DNA from: Streptomyces sp. DH-12
Lineage (GTDB): Bacteria > Actinomycetota > Actinomycetes > Streptomycetales > Streptomycetaceae
NCBI RefSeq assembly: GCF_002899455.1
Contig: NZ_PPFB01000001.1
Coordinates: 4,008,501-4,072,500 of the forward strand
Length of the DNA: 64,000 bases
Direction: 5' to 3'
The translations under genes and the position numbers were made by a program. Positions 50,722 through 59,838 of this stretch are shown piece after piece (the first letter of the stretch is position 1; each line of letters starts with the position of its first letter). The notes beneath the pieces are model-generated. The model made no database searches and was not told the origin of the DNA. It saw nothing but the letters and a program-made list of their open reading frames with translations.

Positions 50722-51197
50722 CCCCCGACGACCTCGTCGCCCACTACCGGCTGGAGCCGATCCCCCGTGAGGGGGGCCGGTTCCGGCAGACCTGGGCCGG
50801 TCCCGCCCGGCCCGACGGCCGCCCCGAGGGCACCGCCGTCGTCGCCCTGCTCACCAGCGAGCCCGGCGACTTCTCCGCCCTGCACCGGCTGCCCGCGGAC
50901 GAGACCTGGCACCACTACCTCGGCGACCCGCTGCGGATGCTGCTGCTCGCCCCCGACGGCACCAGCAGCACCCCGGTGCTCGGCCCCGACGTCCTCGGCG
51001 GCCAGCACGTCCAGCTCACCGTCCCCGCCGGCACCTGGATGGGCGCCCGGGTCGCGGACGGCGGCTCCTGGACGCTGTTCGGCTGCACCATGGCCCCCGG
51101 CTTCACCTACGAGGGCTACGAGCACGGCGACCCGGCCGAGCTGACGGCCCGCCACCCGGACCGGGCGGACCTCGTCGCGGAGCTGGGCCGTCCATGA
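50718..51197 (+). CDS. cupin-domain protein (DUF985)
   Basis: 159 residues; GTG overlaps the acetyltransferase stop (GTGA). Sequence YRLEPIPREGGRFRQTWAG, LLTSEPGDFSALHRLPADETWHHYLGDPLRMLLL and VPAGTWMGARVADGGSWTLFGCTMAPGFTYEGYEHGD is the DUF985 cupin pattern; His in HRLPADETWHHY may bind a metal. Function unknown; its place in the iron operon suggests a role in the same pathway. Confidence 0.87.
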   Translation: MTPDDLVAHYRLEPIPREGGRFRQTWAGPARPDGRPEGTAVVALLTSEPGDFSALHRLPADETWHHYLGDPLRMLLLAPDGTSSTPVLGPDVLGGQHVQLTVPAGTWMGARVADGGSWTLFGCTMAPGFTYEGYEHGDPAELTARHPDRADLVAELGRP

Positions 51198-51964
51198 GCG
51201 CCCGGGGACTGCTGCACGGTCAGGCCGCCCTGGTCACCGGCGCGGGCGGCGGCATCGGCCGGGGCATCGCCCGCCGGCTCGCCGAGGAGGGCGCGGCCGT
51301 CGCCCTGCACTGCCGCACCTCCGTCGCGTCCGCGCGGGAGACGGCGGGCGCCGTCCGGGACGCGGGCGGCAGGGCCGTCGTCCTGCGGGCCGACCTCACC
51401 GACGAGGACGCCTGCCACCGGCTGGTCGCCGAGGCCGCCGAACGGTTCGGCGGCCGGCTCACCGCGCTCGTCAACAACGCCGGCGTCCAGCCCGTCCAGG
51501 AGCTCGCCGGGATGACGGCGGCCGAGTGGCGCGCGGTCGTGGACACCAACCTCACCGCCGTCTTCGCCTGCACCCAGGCGGCGGCACGGCTGATGCGCGA
51601 CCAGGGCGGTGGCTCCGTCACCCACGTCGCCTCGGTCGAGGCCCGCTTCCCCGCCCCCGGCCACGCCCACTACGGCGCGTCCAAGGCCGCGGTGGTGACG
51701 CACGCCCGCTCGGCGGCGCTGGAGTACGGCCCGTGGGGCGTGCGCGTCAACACGGTCTCACCCGGCCTGATCGACCGGGAGGGCCTGGCGGACGCCTGGC
51801 CGGAGGGCGTACGGCGCTGGCGGGAGGCGTCCGCCGTGGGCCGCCTCGGCCGCCCGGAGGACGTCGGCGACGCCTGTGTGTTCCTCGCCTCCCCGCTCGC
51901 GTCCTGGGTGACCGGCCACGACCTGGTGGTCGACGGAGGGGCGACGTCCCGCCCGACCTGGTGA
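51194..51964 (+). CDS. short-chain dehydrogenase/reductase
   Basis: 256 residues; ATG overlaps the cupin stop (ATGA). Classical SDR: NAD(P) loop VTGAGGGIGRGIA (14-27), NNAG, HVASVEARF, catalytic YGASK (Tyr about 158) and VNTVSPGLI; C-terminal VTGHDLVVDGG. Cofactor preference not readable. Fourth gene of the iron-box operon; its substrate may be the small molecule handled by the acylase and acetyltransferase. Confidence 0.92.
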   Translation: MSARGLLHGQAALVTGAGGGIGRGIARRLAEEGAAVALHCRTSVASARETAGAVRDAGGRAVVLRADLTDEDACHRLVAEAAERFGGRLTALVNNAGVQPVQELAGMTAAEWRAVVDTNLTAVFACTQAAARLMRDQGGGSVTHVASVEARFPAPGHAHYGASKAAVVTHARSAALEYGPWGVRVNTVSPGLIDREGLADAWPEGVRRWREASAVGRLGRPEDVGDACVFLASPLASWVTGHDLVVDGGATSRPTW

Positions 51965-52045
51965 CGACGTCCCCGCCGCGTTGAGCGGAGCGCGCCTTCC
52001 GTCCGTACCCCCCTGGGAGGCGAACGGCCGGGAGGCGGGGACGAC

Positions 52046-53848
52046 GTGGAGCGACGGCACGACGGGACGGCGGGCGACCGGGGCGGAGGCCGGCTGCTGC
52101 GGGCCCTGGTGCCGCTGGGCGTCCTGCTGGTCCTCCTCCTCGCCGGCGCGGCCCCGGCGAGCGCCCACGCGGCCCTGCGCGCCAGCGACCCGGAGGAGGG
52201 GAGCGTCGTCAGGACGGCGCCCACCCACATCACCCTGACGTTCACCGAGTCCGTGGGCCTGCTCGAGGACTCCTTCCGGGTCTACGGCCCCGACAACCGC
52301 CGCGTGCCCGTGGAGGAGCCCCGGCACGCGGCCGACGCCGCCGACACCGCCCGCGCCGCGCTCCCCCCGGACCTCGACGAGGGCACGTACACCGTGGCGT
52401 GGCGCGTGGTCTCGGCGGACAGCCACCCCGTCTCGGGCGCCTTCACCTTCTCCATCGGCACACCGTCCCCCACCCCGCCCCCGGCCCCCGAGGACCACGC
52501 CGAACACCCGGTCACCCAGAGCCTCTACGACACCGGCCGCTACCTCGCCTACCTCGCGGCCGCGCTGCTCATCGGCACGGCGGCGTTCGCGGCACTGTGC
52601 CGCCCGCCGGACACGGGCCCGCTGCGGGCGCCGCTGCTGTTCGGCTGGTGGACCCTGCTGGTGACGACGGCCGCGCTGCTCCTCCTGCGCGCCCCCTACG
52701 AGAAGGGCGCGTCCCCGGCGACCGCGCTGGACCTCTCGTCGTTCCCCGACACGCTCACCGCCCGCCCCGGCCTGGCCCTCCTCACCCGCCTGGCCCTGCT
52801 CCTGACAGCCGCCCTGCTCCTCCCCGTCCTCCGCCGCCGTCCCCTGCGCACCCGCGTGACGGCGGGCGCGGCCCTCTCCCTCGCCCTGGCCCTGACCTGG
52901 GCGTCGGCCGAACACGCCTCGGCCGGCATCCAGGTCCCGGTCGCCATGACCTCGTCGGTGCTGCACCTGCTGGCCATGGCGTGCTGGCTCGGCGGCCTGG
53001 CGGCCCTCCTGCTCACGCTCCACCGCGCGAAGACCCCGCCGCCGTACGGCACGGTGGCCCGCTTCTCCCGTCTGGCGTTCACGTCGGTGACGGTCCTCGT
53101 CGTCACCGGCGCCTACCAGTCCTGGCGCGGCCTCGGCTCCTGGTCCGCCCTCACGGAGACGGCGTACGGCCGCACGCTCACCGTGAAGCTGGCCGCGACG
53201 GTGTTCCTGCTGCTCGCGGCGGCCCTGTCCCGCCGCTGGACGACCCTGTCGGCACGGCCGGCGGCGGCCGGGGAACGCGTACCCGAACCGGTGGGCGCGC
53301 CGGGCCCGCCCCCCGAGCCGGGGACCACGACCGTGACGGCCGGACCGGAAACCCTCCACCGCCGCGCCCTGCGCCGCTCCGTCCTCGCGGAGGTGGTGGT
53401 GGCGGTGGCCGTCCTGCTGGTCACCACGGTGCTGACCGGCACACTGCCCTCCAGGGCGGAGGCGGAGGCCGCGAAGGCGCCCGAGCCGCAGGTGGCGGGC
53501 CTGCCCGGCGCGGAGGCGTTCACGGTCCCCTACGACACGGGGACGCCCGGCGGCAGCGGCACGGTCCAGGTGACGATGGACCCGGGCCGGGTCGGCGAGA
53601 ACGGCCTCCAGGCGGTGGTCTTCGGCCCCCAGGGCGCCCTGACCTTCGTCCCCGAACTCCGCGTCGCCTTCACCCTCCCGTCCGAGGACGTCGGCCCCAT
53701 CGACGCGCAGCTCACCGACCGGGGAGGCTACTGGGCCACCAACGACCTCACCCTCCCCCTGGAGGGCACCTGGACGATGAAACTGACGGTCCGCGTCTCG
53801 GACATCGACCAGGTGACGGAGACGCGGGGGGTGCGGATCACGCGGTGA
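52046..53848 (+). CDS. copper resistance protein, CopC-CopD fusion
   Basis: 600 residues. Signal peptide (1-40) ends ...APASA, so the mature protein starts at His41. CopC domain 41-137: His41, Asp125 and His127 (SADSHPVSG) match the Cu(II) ligands of CopC. Then about eight transmembrane helices of CopD (residues 165-470) and an external C-terminal beta domain (500-600, FTVPYDTGTPGGSGTVQVTMDPGRVGENGL). The protein binds copper outside and probably imports it. 81 bp after the SDR gene; whether it belongs to the same operon is unclear. Confidence 0.92.
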   Translation: MERRHDGTAGDRGGGRLLRALVPLGVLLVLLLAGAAPASAHAALRASDPEEGSVVRTAPTHITLTFTESVGLLEDSFRVYGPDNRRVPVEEPRHAADAADTARAALPPDLDEGTYTVAWRVVSADSHPVSGAFTFSIGTPSPTPPPAPEDHAEHPVTQSLYDTGRYLAYLAAALLIGTAAFAALCRPPDTGPLRAPLLFGWWTLLVTTAALLLLRAPYEKGASPATALDLSSFPDTLTARPGLALLTRLALLLTAALLLPVLRRRPLRTRVTAGAALSLALALTWASAEHASAGIQVPVAMTSSVLHLLAMACWLGGLAALLLTLHRAKTPPPYGTVARFSRLAFTSVTVLVVTGAYQSWRGLGSWSALTETAYGRTLTVKLAATVFLLLAAALSRRWTTLSARPAAAGERVPEPVGAPGPPPEPGTTTVTAGPETLHRRALRRSVLAEVVVAVAVLLVTTVLTGTLPSRAEAEAAKAPEPQVAGLPGAEAFTVPYDTGTPGGSGTVQVTMDPGRVGENGLQAVVFGPQGALTFVPELRVAFTLPSEDVGPIDAQLTDRGGYWATNDLTLPLEGTWTMKLTVRVSDIDQVTETRGVRITR

Positions 53849-53952
53849 CGGGGCGGCAGGCGGTCCGGACGAGAGGGCGTCGGCTCACTCCGCCCCCATG
53901 GCATCGTCATCGCACGCCTGCTGTTCGGCAGACCGTCAGGGAGAGGACGACC

Positions 53953-54366
53953 ATGGACCTGCACTCGGCACATCGCATCCTCGAGGCCGAGGCCGCCCGC
54001 ACCGGACTCGGCACCGGCCCCGACCGACGGCTGCGGCTGACGCTGATCATCGGGATGCCGCTGTTCCTGCCGGTGCTGGGGATCATGATCCTGGTGCCGA
54101 AGTCACTGATGAACGACGTGCTCCATGTCTATGAGGCCGGGATCATCGGCTGCCTCCTGCACTACGTGTGGGTGTTCGCTCAGTACCCGCGGTACGTCGG
54201 CCGACCGCCGTACCTCACCCGCGACCTCGCCATGGGCGGCGGCTTCTTCCTGCCTTCGCTGTTCTTCGGCTTCTGGCCGGGCATGATCGCCGCCCCGGCC
54301 TGGTCCGTCTTCGTCGGGGTCGCCTACGCCGTGGACGTGTGGCGGGAACACCGTGAGCGCCGCTGA
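53953..54366 (+). CDS. membrane protein of unknown function
   Basis: 137 residues, ATG at 53953 after GAGAGGA. Hydrophilic N-terminus then three transmembrane helices (LTLIIGMPLFLPVLGIMILV; EAGIIGCLLHYVWVFAQYP; FFLPSLFFGFWPGMIAAPAWSVFVGVAYAVDVW). Family not recognised. Confidence 0.72.
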   Translation: MDLHSAHRILEAEAARTGLGTGPDRRLRLTLIIGMPLFLPVLGIMILVPKSLMNDVLHVYEAGIIGCLLHYVWVFAQYPRYVGRPPYLTRDLAMGGGFFLPSLFFGFWPGMIAAPAWSVFVGVAYAVDVWREHRERR

Positions 54367-54700
54367 GCCTCCGGCGCCGACGACCTGAGGCGCGGGCGAC
54401 GGCGTACGCACACGAGGTGACGCCCGACGAACCGGCGCGGGACCTCAAGCCGACGGCCGAGGACCGAGGGCGTCGAGGGGTTCGAGCGGCTCGGGGGCGG
54501 GAAGGGCGAGCGGCGCGGTGTGCCGCGCACCCTTTTCGCCGTCGCGGACACCCGCAGGCGCGAGCCGCACCGCGCGGACGGACGCAGGCGCGCGCGGCAC
54601 GACCCGCCCTGACCGGAAGGGCGCGGCGGCCGGCCCCGCTGTGGGTACTGCCACGAGCGGGGCCGGCCGCCGACTGCTCCGGACGGGCGGCGTCCGGCGG
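54367..54700. other. intergenic with terminator, no gene seen
   Basis: 334 bp between convergent genes. It holds the hairpin at 54624-54672 and no ORF with coding character. Confidence 0.5.
54624..54672. terminator. terminator of the ALF-repeat gene
   Basis: 17-bp perfect stem CGGCGGCCGGCCCCGCT (54624-54640) with 54656-54672, loop 15 nt, 28 bp past the stop of the leftward gene. Confidence 0.8.
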
Positions 54701-55453
54701 TCAGGCGGCCCGGTAGGCCGTCAGCCAGGCGCGTATCTCGTCCGCGTCCATGCGGTCGAGCAGGCCGTTGATCTCCTGGACCAGCTTCGTGTCGCCGTTC
54801 TTCTGGGCCGTGCCGAGGAGGGTGAAGAGCGCGACCCGGTCGTCCTCGGCCTGGGCGAGCGGGTAGCCGGTCTCCAGCCACTCGCGGAATTCCTCGGGAA
54901 CGTTGCGGTCGAGGAGGCTGTTGATCTCCTTGATCACCCGCTTGTCCCCGTTCTGCTGCGCCGTGTGCAGTATGCGGGAGAGGCGGACGCGGTCGTCCTC
55001 CGCCTGGGCGAGCGGGTAGCCGGTCTCCAGCCACTCGCGGAGTTCCTCGGGAACGTTGCGGTCGAGGAGGCCGTTGATCTCCGCGATGACCCGCTTGTCG
55101 CCGTTCTGCTGCGCCGTGAAGAGGATCCTGACGATGGCGACCCGGTCGTCCTCGGCCTGGGCGAGCCGGTAGCCGGTCTTCAGGAAGGCGCGCATGTCGT
55201 CGGCGGTGCCGTCGAGGGCCTGGGTGGCCGCCTCGGTGACGCCCCTGCCGCTGTCCTCGTCCGCCAGGATCGCGTGGATCGCGGCACGCAGCTCGTCCTC
55301 CGACATCTCGTCCACCGGAGTCTCGGACGAGACCGTCACGGTCGTCGCGGTGGCGGGTGCGGTCGCCGGGCCGGCGAAGGCCGGGGTGGTGAGAAGGAGG
55401 GCCGGGGTCAGGGCCGTGGCCACGACGAGCAGGCCTGCGCGGTGCTGTCTCAC
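54701..55453 (-). CDS. secreted protein with three ALF repeats
   Basis: 250 residues from GTG at 55453, which has AGGAGG upstream. Signal peptide VRQHRAGLLVVATALTPALLLTTPAFA. Then three copies of the ~44-residue ALF motif, each reading like QAEDDRVAIVRILFTAQQNGDKRVIAEINGLLDRNVPEELREWLETGYPLA. The middle copies differ at only a few positions, so the array looks recently expanded. ALF repeats occur in secreted Streptomyces proteins of unknown role, often with polymorphic toxins; no toxin domain is present here. Confidence 0.85.
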   Translation of the reverse strand: MRQHRAGLLVVATALTPALLLTTPAFAGPATAPATATTVTVSSETPVDEMSEDELRAAIHAILADEDSGRGVTEAATQALDGTADDMRAFLKTGYRLAQAEDDRVAIVRILFTAQQNGDKRVIAEINGLLDRNVPEELREWLETGYPLAQAEDDRVRLSRILHTAQQNGDKRVIKEINSLLDRNVPEEFREWLETGYPLAQAEDDRVALFTLLGTAQKNGDTKLVQEINGLLDRMDADEIRAWLTAYRAA

Positions 55454-55700
55454 GAATGTGCCTCCTGTTTGAGTGCGGGCATCTTGATCATGACAGAGAG
55501 CACTGTCGATCTCACTGCCGGAACCGGGCAGTTCTCCGCACGAGCCGCTTGCCGCCCGCACACGCTTTCCGCAGGCCCGTCCGGGAGTTCGCGGGGGATC
55601 GGGGGAGTCCTGACCACTGATCGGGGGTCTCCTCCGCGAACGGTCTCCGGTCCCCGCCCCGGCAGAGCGGACCCGGCGCCGGTGTCGAGCGGCTCCGGTC

Positions 55701-58139
55701 TCACTCGAGCACGGGGCTCATGACGCTCTGGATGCGGGAGAGGGTGAAGACGCGCTCATCGTCGCGCAGATGGCACCAGGCCTCGACGTAGGGCGGGTCG
55801 AGCACGAGGCTGCTGAGGGTGCGCACGGTCCTGTTCCCCGAGGCGGCGACGTACTCGACGGTGAGGGGTTCACCGGTGTCGATGGCATGGGCGAGCTGAC
55901 GGACGTCGCTGTACGGCAGGTGCTTCGCGTACCCCGCGACGATCTCCTCGGTGTCCGTGGCGAAGGGCGGTCCTCCGTCGAACGGCGCGGGTGCGGGAGG
56001 CGTCGGCGGGGCCTTCAGCAGCTGGGCCGCCAGGGCGCCCGGGTCCACCGCGACGGCTGCCCCCGCCGCGCCCGGGGCAGCGGCCCGGCCACCGCCCTCC
56101 GCGCCCGTGCGGCGCGGAGCCGGCACAGGAGCGGCGGCCCGCTGAGGCCGGGTCCTCTCGATCCGTACCGTGCCCTCGGCGGTCTCGGCGACGGGGGCGT
56201 ATCCCTCGGCCCGGAGCGCGGTGACCGTCGCATCGAGCGGGCTGCGGCTGACCAGCACCGTCGGCGCCAGCTGCCGCAGCCCCAGCTTGGCGAGCCTGCG
56301 GTGGGCGGCGAGCTCCGCCAGGAGCGCGGGCTCGTCGCCGTGGAGGACGCAGGCGGCGGGGGCGACGCGTACGCGTCCGTGGCCCCGTGCGGTGTCGGTG
56401 ATCAGGTACGACAGCGGCTGCGGCAGCGGCCCGGCGGCGACGGCGGCCAGGTCGGCGGCGATGGCGTCGGGGCCACGGCCGGCGTCCAGCGCCCGGCGGA
56501 TGCTGCCGGCGCTGAACCGCCACACCGATGCCGTGCCGCTGGTCTCCCGGTCCGCCACGGAGTCCAGGAGCGAGGCCAGCCGCGCGGACGGTGTGCCGGT
56601 GACGACGGCGGTGAGGTCGGCGCCGATCCGTGCCGTCGCGGTGGCCGAAGGCAGCAGCCGCCGGCACTCGATGCCCACCCCCTCCGGGTCATCGGCCCAC
56701 AGGTGGATGCCGAAGGCGGACAGGGCGCCGCGAGCGATGACGCCGAGGAGCTCGGCCTCACGGATGACGAGGGCGAACGGCGCCGCGTCCGGGAGCGGTG
56801 AGTGGGCGAACGGGCGGTACCAGGCGATCAGGGGCCCCAGCTCCGACGTGGCCGTCGCGCCCTGCCCTGCCGGAAGCTCCTCGGCCGCGGCCAGCAGCCC
56901 GTGGCGCGCCCGCAGGCAGGCACGGCAGGGCGGTGCCGCGGCGAGAGCGGGAAGCGCCTTGCCGTCCTCGTCACGCGCCTGCGTCGGGGTGAGCGGCAGG
57001 TTCCGCCATGCCTGGAGCAGTACCGCGAACTGCTCCGGGGGTTCCTGCCGAGCCCAGGCGTCGTACGTCTCGGTCGGCGCCACGCGATCACCGTCCGGCC
57101 CCAGGAGGCCGGCGGCGTACGCGGTCTCCAGCACCAGGCGCACGACGGCGTCGTCGGCCTGGGCGGCCTTGCCGATCCGGGCCAGTTCGCGCGCACCGAT
57201 CCCGCCGGACTTCAGCCGGGCCGGCGCGGTCGCCGAGCAGACCGACAGGACCGAGGTGGCATGGGACGCGAACACCGTGGCCGCGGCGGCCGCCTCGCGG
57301 TCCACCTCCTGCGGGGTGACGGACGCCGTCCGCACGGCAGGCGGGACGGGGTCGAACGGGGCGTGCCGGCCGGGCCCGCGCAGCGCGAGCGCCACCTCGG
57401 CCGGCATACGGGCCGGTCCGTAGCCGTGACGGTCCTGGATCAGGAGCCCCCGGTCCAGCGCCCACCGGGCGCCCGGTTCGAGGCCGGGACCGGAAGCGCC
57501 GAACACGACGAACCGCGGCTGCTGTTCCGGCCCGTCCTCCGCGTGGCGTTCGAGCAGCTTCCGGGCCGCCGCGGGGGCTTTCGCGACCACCGCGAGAACC
57601 TGTTCCGCGGTGCTGTGGTGTTCCACCAGTGCGGCCAGTCGCTGCGCCTTGGTGCCCGGCGGCTTGACGCCCAGCGCCACCAGCATGCCGCGCAGTTCGT
57701 CGGAGGTCACGCCCGCGAGCAACTGCTCCAGCGGCTCGTCCAGCCCCAGGGGCGCGTCCCATGCCTGCCGCAGCGGTCCGGCCATACGGAGCTTCCCCGC
57801 GCCGTCCGGCCAGACCAGGGCGTGCTCGGCCAGCCCTTCCAGCACGGCGTCCAGCCGGCGGGCGGTCTCGTCGTCCGCCACCCCCAGCAGCCCGGCCAGG
57901 GCCTCACGCGACGCGGGCGCTCCCAGCGCCGCCAGCGCCTCGGCCACCTGGAGATGCGGCAACGCGAGCCGGGGCAGGACCAGCGCCACCGACCCCGGGC
58001 GCTGAAGACGGTCCGCCAGTTCCCCCAGCGACCGTGGCGTCGGCGGGGACATGGCGTCTCTTCGAGCTTCGAGCACGCGTGTCAGACGCGAGCCGTCGAG
58101 GCCGCTCAGCCAAGTCGTCAGCGTGGATCGGGACTTCAC
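55701..58139 (-). CDS. helicase-associated / WYL-like DNA-binding protein
   Basis: 812 residues from GTG at 58139. The N-terminal half is the Streptomyces helicase_C_3-type domain (winged elements LPHLQVAEALAALGAPASREALAGLLG; SDELRGMLVALGVKPPGTKAQRLAALVEHH). The region LLAELAAHRRLAKLGLRQLAPTVLVSRSPLDATVTALRAEGYAPVAE recalls the XPB/Ssl2 N-terminal fold. The last ~90 residues (LPYSDVRQLAHAIDTGEPLTVEYVAASGNRTVRTLSSLVLDPPYVEAWCHLRDDERVFTLSRI) resemble a WYL domain. No Walker motifs, so not an active helicase by itself. Likely partner of an XPB-type helicase elsewhere; inference. Confidence 0.82.
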   Translation of the reverse strand: MKSRSTLTTWLSGLDGSRLTRVLEARRDAMSPPTPRSLGELADRLQRPGSVALVLPRLALPHLQVAEALAALGAPASREALAGLLGVADDETARRLDAVLEGLAEHALVWPDGAGKLRMAGPLRQAWDAPLGLDEPLEQLLAGVTSDELRGMLVALGVKPPGTKAQRLAALVEHHSTAEQVLAVVAKAPAAARKLLERHAEDGPEQQPRFVVFGASGPGLEPGARWALDRGLLIQDRHGYGPARMPAEVALALRGPGRHAPFDPVPPAVRTASVTPQEVDREAAAAATVFASHATSVLSVCSATAPARLKSGGIGARELARIGKAAQADDAVVRLVLETAYAAGLLGPDGDRVAPTETYDAWARQEPPEQFAVLLQAWRNLPLTPTQARDEDGKALPALAAAPPCRACLRARHGLLAAAEELPAGQGATATSELGPLIAWYRPFAHSPLPDAAPFALVIREAELLGVIARGALSAFGIHLWADDPEGVGIECRRLLPSATATARIGADLTAVVTGTPSARLASLLDSVADRETSGTASVWRFSAGSIRRALDAGRGPDAIAADLAAVAAGPLPQPLSYLITDTARGHGRVRVAPAACVLHGDEPALLAELAAHRRLAKLGLRQLAPTVLVSRSPLDATVTALRAEGYAPVAETAEGTVRIERTRPQRAAAPVPAPRRTGAEGGGRAAAPGAAGAAVAVDPGALAAQLLKAPPTPPAPAPFDGGPPFATDTEEIVAGYAKHLPYSDVRQLAHAIDTGEPLTVEYVAASGNRTVRTLSSLVLDPPYVEAWCHLRDDERVFTLSRIQSVMSPVLE

Positions 58140-58322
58140 GCGGTGTGCACCTCGTCGCGCCGGGGAGTGCCGCAGCGGGCCGGATTCCCGGCACCGGGTT
58201 CAAGGATGGCGTACTCCCGTGATCAGCGGGTGCCCTACGGGACAGATCACCCGCCGAGCGCCGGCGGCTCGCGGTCCACGTCACCCGTCCGACGTGACCT
58301 GGCGCTCGGACTTCCCCGGCTG

Positions 58323-58502
58323 TCATCGGGTCACGGCCACCAGCACGGCCATCAGCGCCGTCATCGCCGAAACGCTGGTCACCGAGGTGTGGACCGGCGC
58401 CGTCAGGGCGGGACGCCAGAACACCAGCACACCGAGCGCCGAGGCCAGGAGCAGCGTCAGAACGGCGACCACCACGGCGAGCACAAGCATGATCAGAGTC
58501 AT
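58323..58502 (-). CDS. small two-helix membrane protein
   Basis: 59 residues, ATG at 58502 with AAGGA upstream. Two hydrophobic helices (MLVLAVVVAVLTLLLASALGVLVFW; SVSAMTALMAVLVAV) separated by RPALTAPVHTSV. Function unknown. Confidence 0.6.
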   Translation of the reverse strand: MTLIMLVLAVVVAVLTLLLASALGVLVFWRPALTAPVHTSVTSVSAMTALMAVLVAVTR

Positions 58503-58910
58503 CGAGGAACATCCTTCGAGCAGGCGTGCGACCGCACGCACGAAGCGGAGCGCACGCGCTCCGCCCCTTCCGTGGACTGCCGGGGGTTCCCGACAGCACG
58601 GCGAGAATGAACGAGGTGAGGGTTAGCGCCGCAACCCCTGCCTGAGCTGCACCTTTGTTGGTCGGCCGGGCTGATCCGCAGGGCCTTGCACCCCGGCTGG
58701 TCAGGTGCGCGCCCCTCGGGACGGCGTCCTTCCGCGTCCGGGCGCGGCATGCCTGCGCCAGGGGCTGCTCTGCTCCAGCCGTCGTTGGTGACGGGCGGAC
58801 GCGAGGGAACTCGCCGGGAGCGGAAGAGATCGCTCCGCGTGTGTCGAGTCTGTCCGGACGGGCGCGGGCGGGGCCGAACGAGCCCAGTGCCGGGACCGGT
58901 CGCCCGCTGC
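58503..58910. other. intergenic, no gene supported
   Basis: About 400 bp. No ORF with domain or ribosome site, no repeat and no hairpin that I trust. Confidence 0.45.
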
Positions 58911-59336
58911 TCAGACCTTCTTGACGACGATCGTGTCCGGGACCAGGCGTTCCAGGTCGTCCGTGTCCGAGGTGAAGACGGTGACCTGGCCCTTCTGCCG
59001 GCGGGCGATGACGGCGAGGACAGCGTCGATGGCGTCCTTGTACCCCTGCAGCCCGGCGTCGGTGAGGAGCCGGCGGGCCCGGCGGGCCTCGTCCTTGCCG
59101 ATGTCGGCGACAGTGAGGCGGGAGAGGATCCAGTCCCGGCGCTGCTCCGTGGTCCGGCCGTCGTGCGCCTCGATCAGCGTCATGGGCGACGTGACCACCT
59201 CCGCCTCCCCGGAGGTCGCGAGATCGATCCGCGCGATCATCGCGCGGTCCCCCTGTACGGCCAGGGAGAGCGCTTCGGAGTCCAGGACGAAGACACGTGC
59301 CGGCTCCTGCCGGGCCGCCGTGTCCCGTTTGCTCAC
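58911..59336 (-). CDS. PIN-domain toxin (VapC-like)
   Basis: 141 residues; GTG at 59336 overlaps the antitoxin stop (GTGA). PIN fold acidic residues: FVLDSEALSLAV (Asp, Glu), SPMTLIEAHDG (Glu), LQGYKDAIDAVLAVIA (Asp) and FTSDTDDLERL (Asp). PIN domains are Mg-dependent RNases; VapC toxins cleave tRNA or rRNA. Sits next to tRNA-Ser(GGA). Active-site residues are complete, so it is probably functional. Confidence 0.87.
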   Translation of the reverse strand: MSKRDTAARQEPARVFVLDSEALSLAVQGDRAMIARIDLATSGEAEVVTSPMTLIEAHDGRTTEQRRDWILSRLTVADIGKDEARRARRLLTDAGLQGYKDAIDAVLAVIARRQKGQVTVFTSDTDDLERLVPDTIVVKKV

Positions 59337-59623
59337 GCGGCCTCTCCGGTCCGACGCCCGTCGGCGCCACGACGCCGGAGGTGCTCGGCGTCGAGTTCGT
59401 CGAGCTCCGCGAGGGCGGCGGCGCGCTCGTCGCCGGTGACGGGGCCATGCTCTTCCTGCAGCCAGTCGGCCAACTCCCGCAGCCGGTCGCGGTCGCGCTT
59501 GTGGCGCAGCGCTTCGGCGACGTAGGCGGACAGCCCTCGTTCCGCCGCCTCGCTGCGGATTTCGTCGAGGAGATCCTCGGGGACGGTGACAGTCACCTTC
59601 TTGGTCGCCGTACAAGAGACCAC
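59333..59623 (-). CDS. ribbon-helix-helix antitoxin (VapB-like)
   Basis: 96 residues if it starts at GTG 59623. An N-terminal RHH domain (KKVTVTVPEDLLDEIRSEAAERGLSAYVAEALRHKRDRDRLRELADWL) binds DNA; the acidic C-terminal part (EHGPVTGDERAAALAELDELDAEHLRRRG) would embrace the PIN toxin. Coupled to the toxin by a 4-bp overlap. Autoregulation by the pair is expected for the family. Confidence 0.85.
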   Translation of the reverse strand: MVSCTATKKVTVTVPEDLLDEIRSEAAERGLSAYVAEALRHKRDRDRLRELADWLQEEHGPVTGDERAAALAELDELDAEHLRRRGADGRRTGEAA

Positions 59624-59782
59624 GCTCCCGGTACTCAATCCCGTACCAGTGCGGTCCGATGGGCATCCGAACGTGGTGACCAGGGGCTCGGCGGCGCGGC
59701 CCCGAAGGGCCGAGCGGACCGTACGGGGAGTGCCTGAAGACCTCGCTGCGGACCAGGGACAGGACAACGAGAGCCGCGAACG

Positions 59783-59818
59783 TCGAAGGGCCCCACCGCA
59801 AGCGGTGGGGCCCTTCGA
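59783..59818 (-). terminator. terminator after tRNA-Ser(GGA)
   Basis: 17-bp perfect stem (59783-59799 with 59802-59818) and 2-nt loop, just downstream of the leftward tRNA. Confidence 0.85.
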
Positions 59819-59838
59819 CATCGTGCCCGGTGAGGCAC

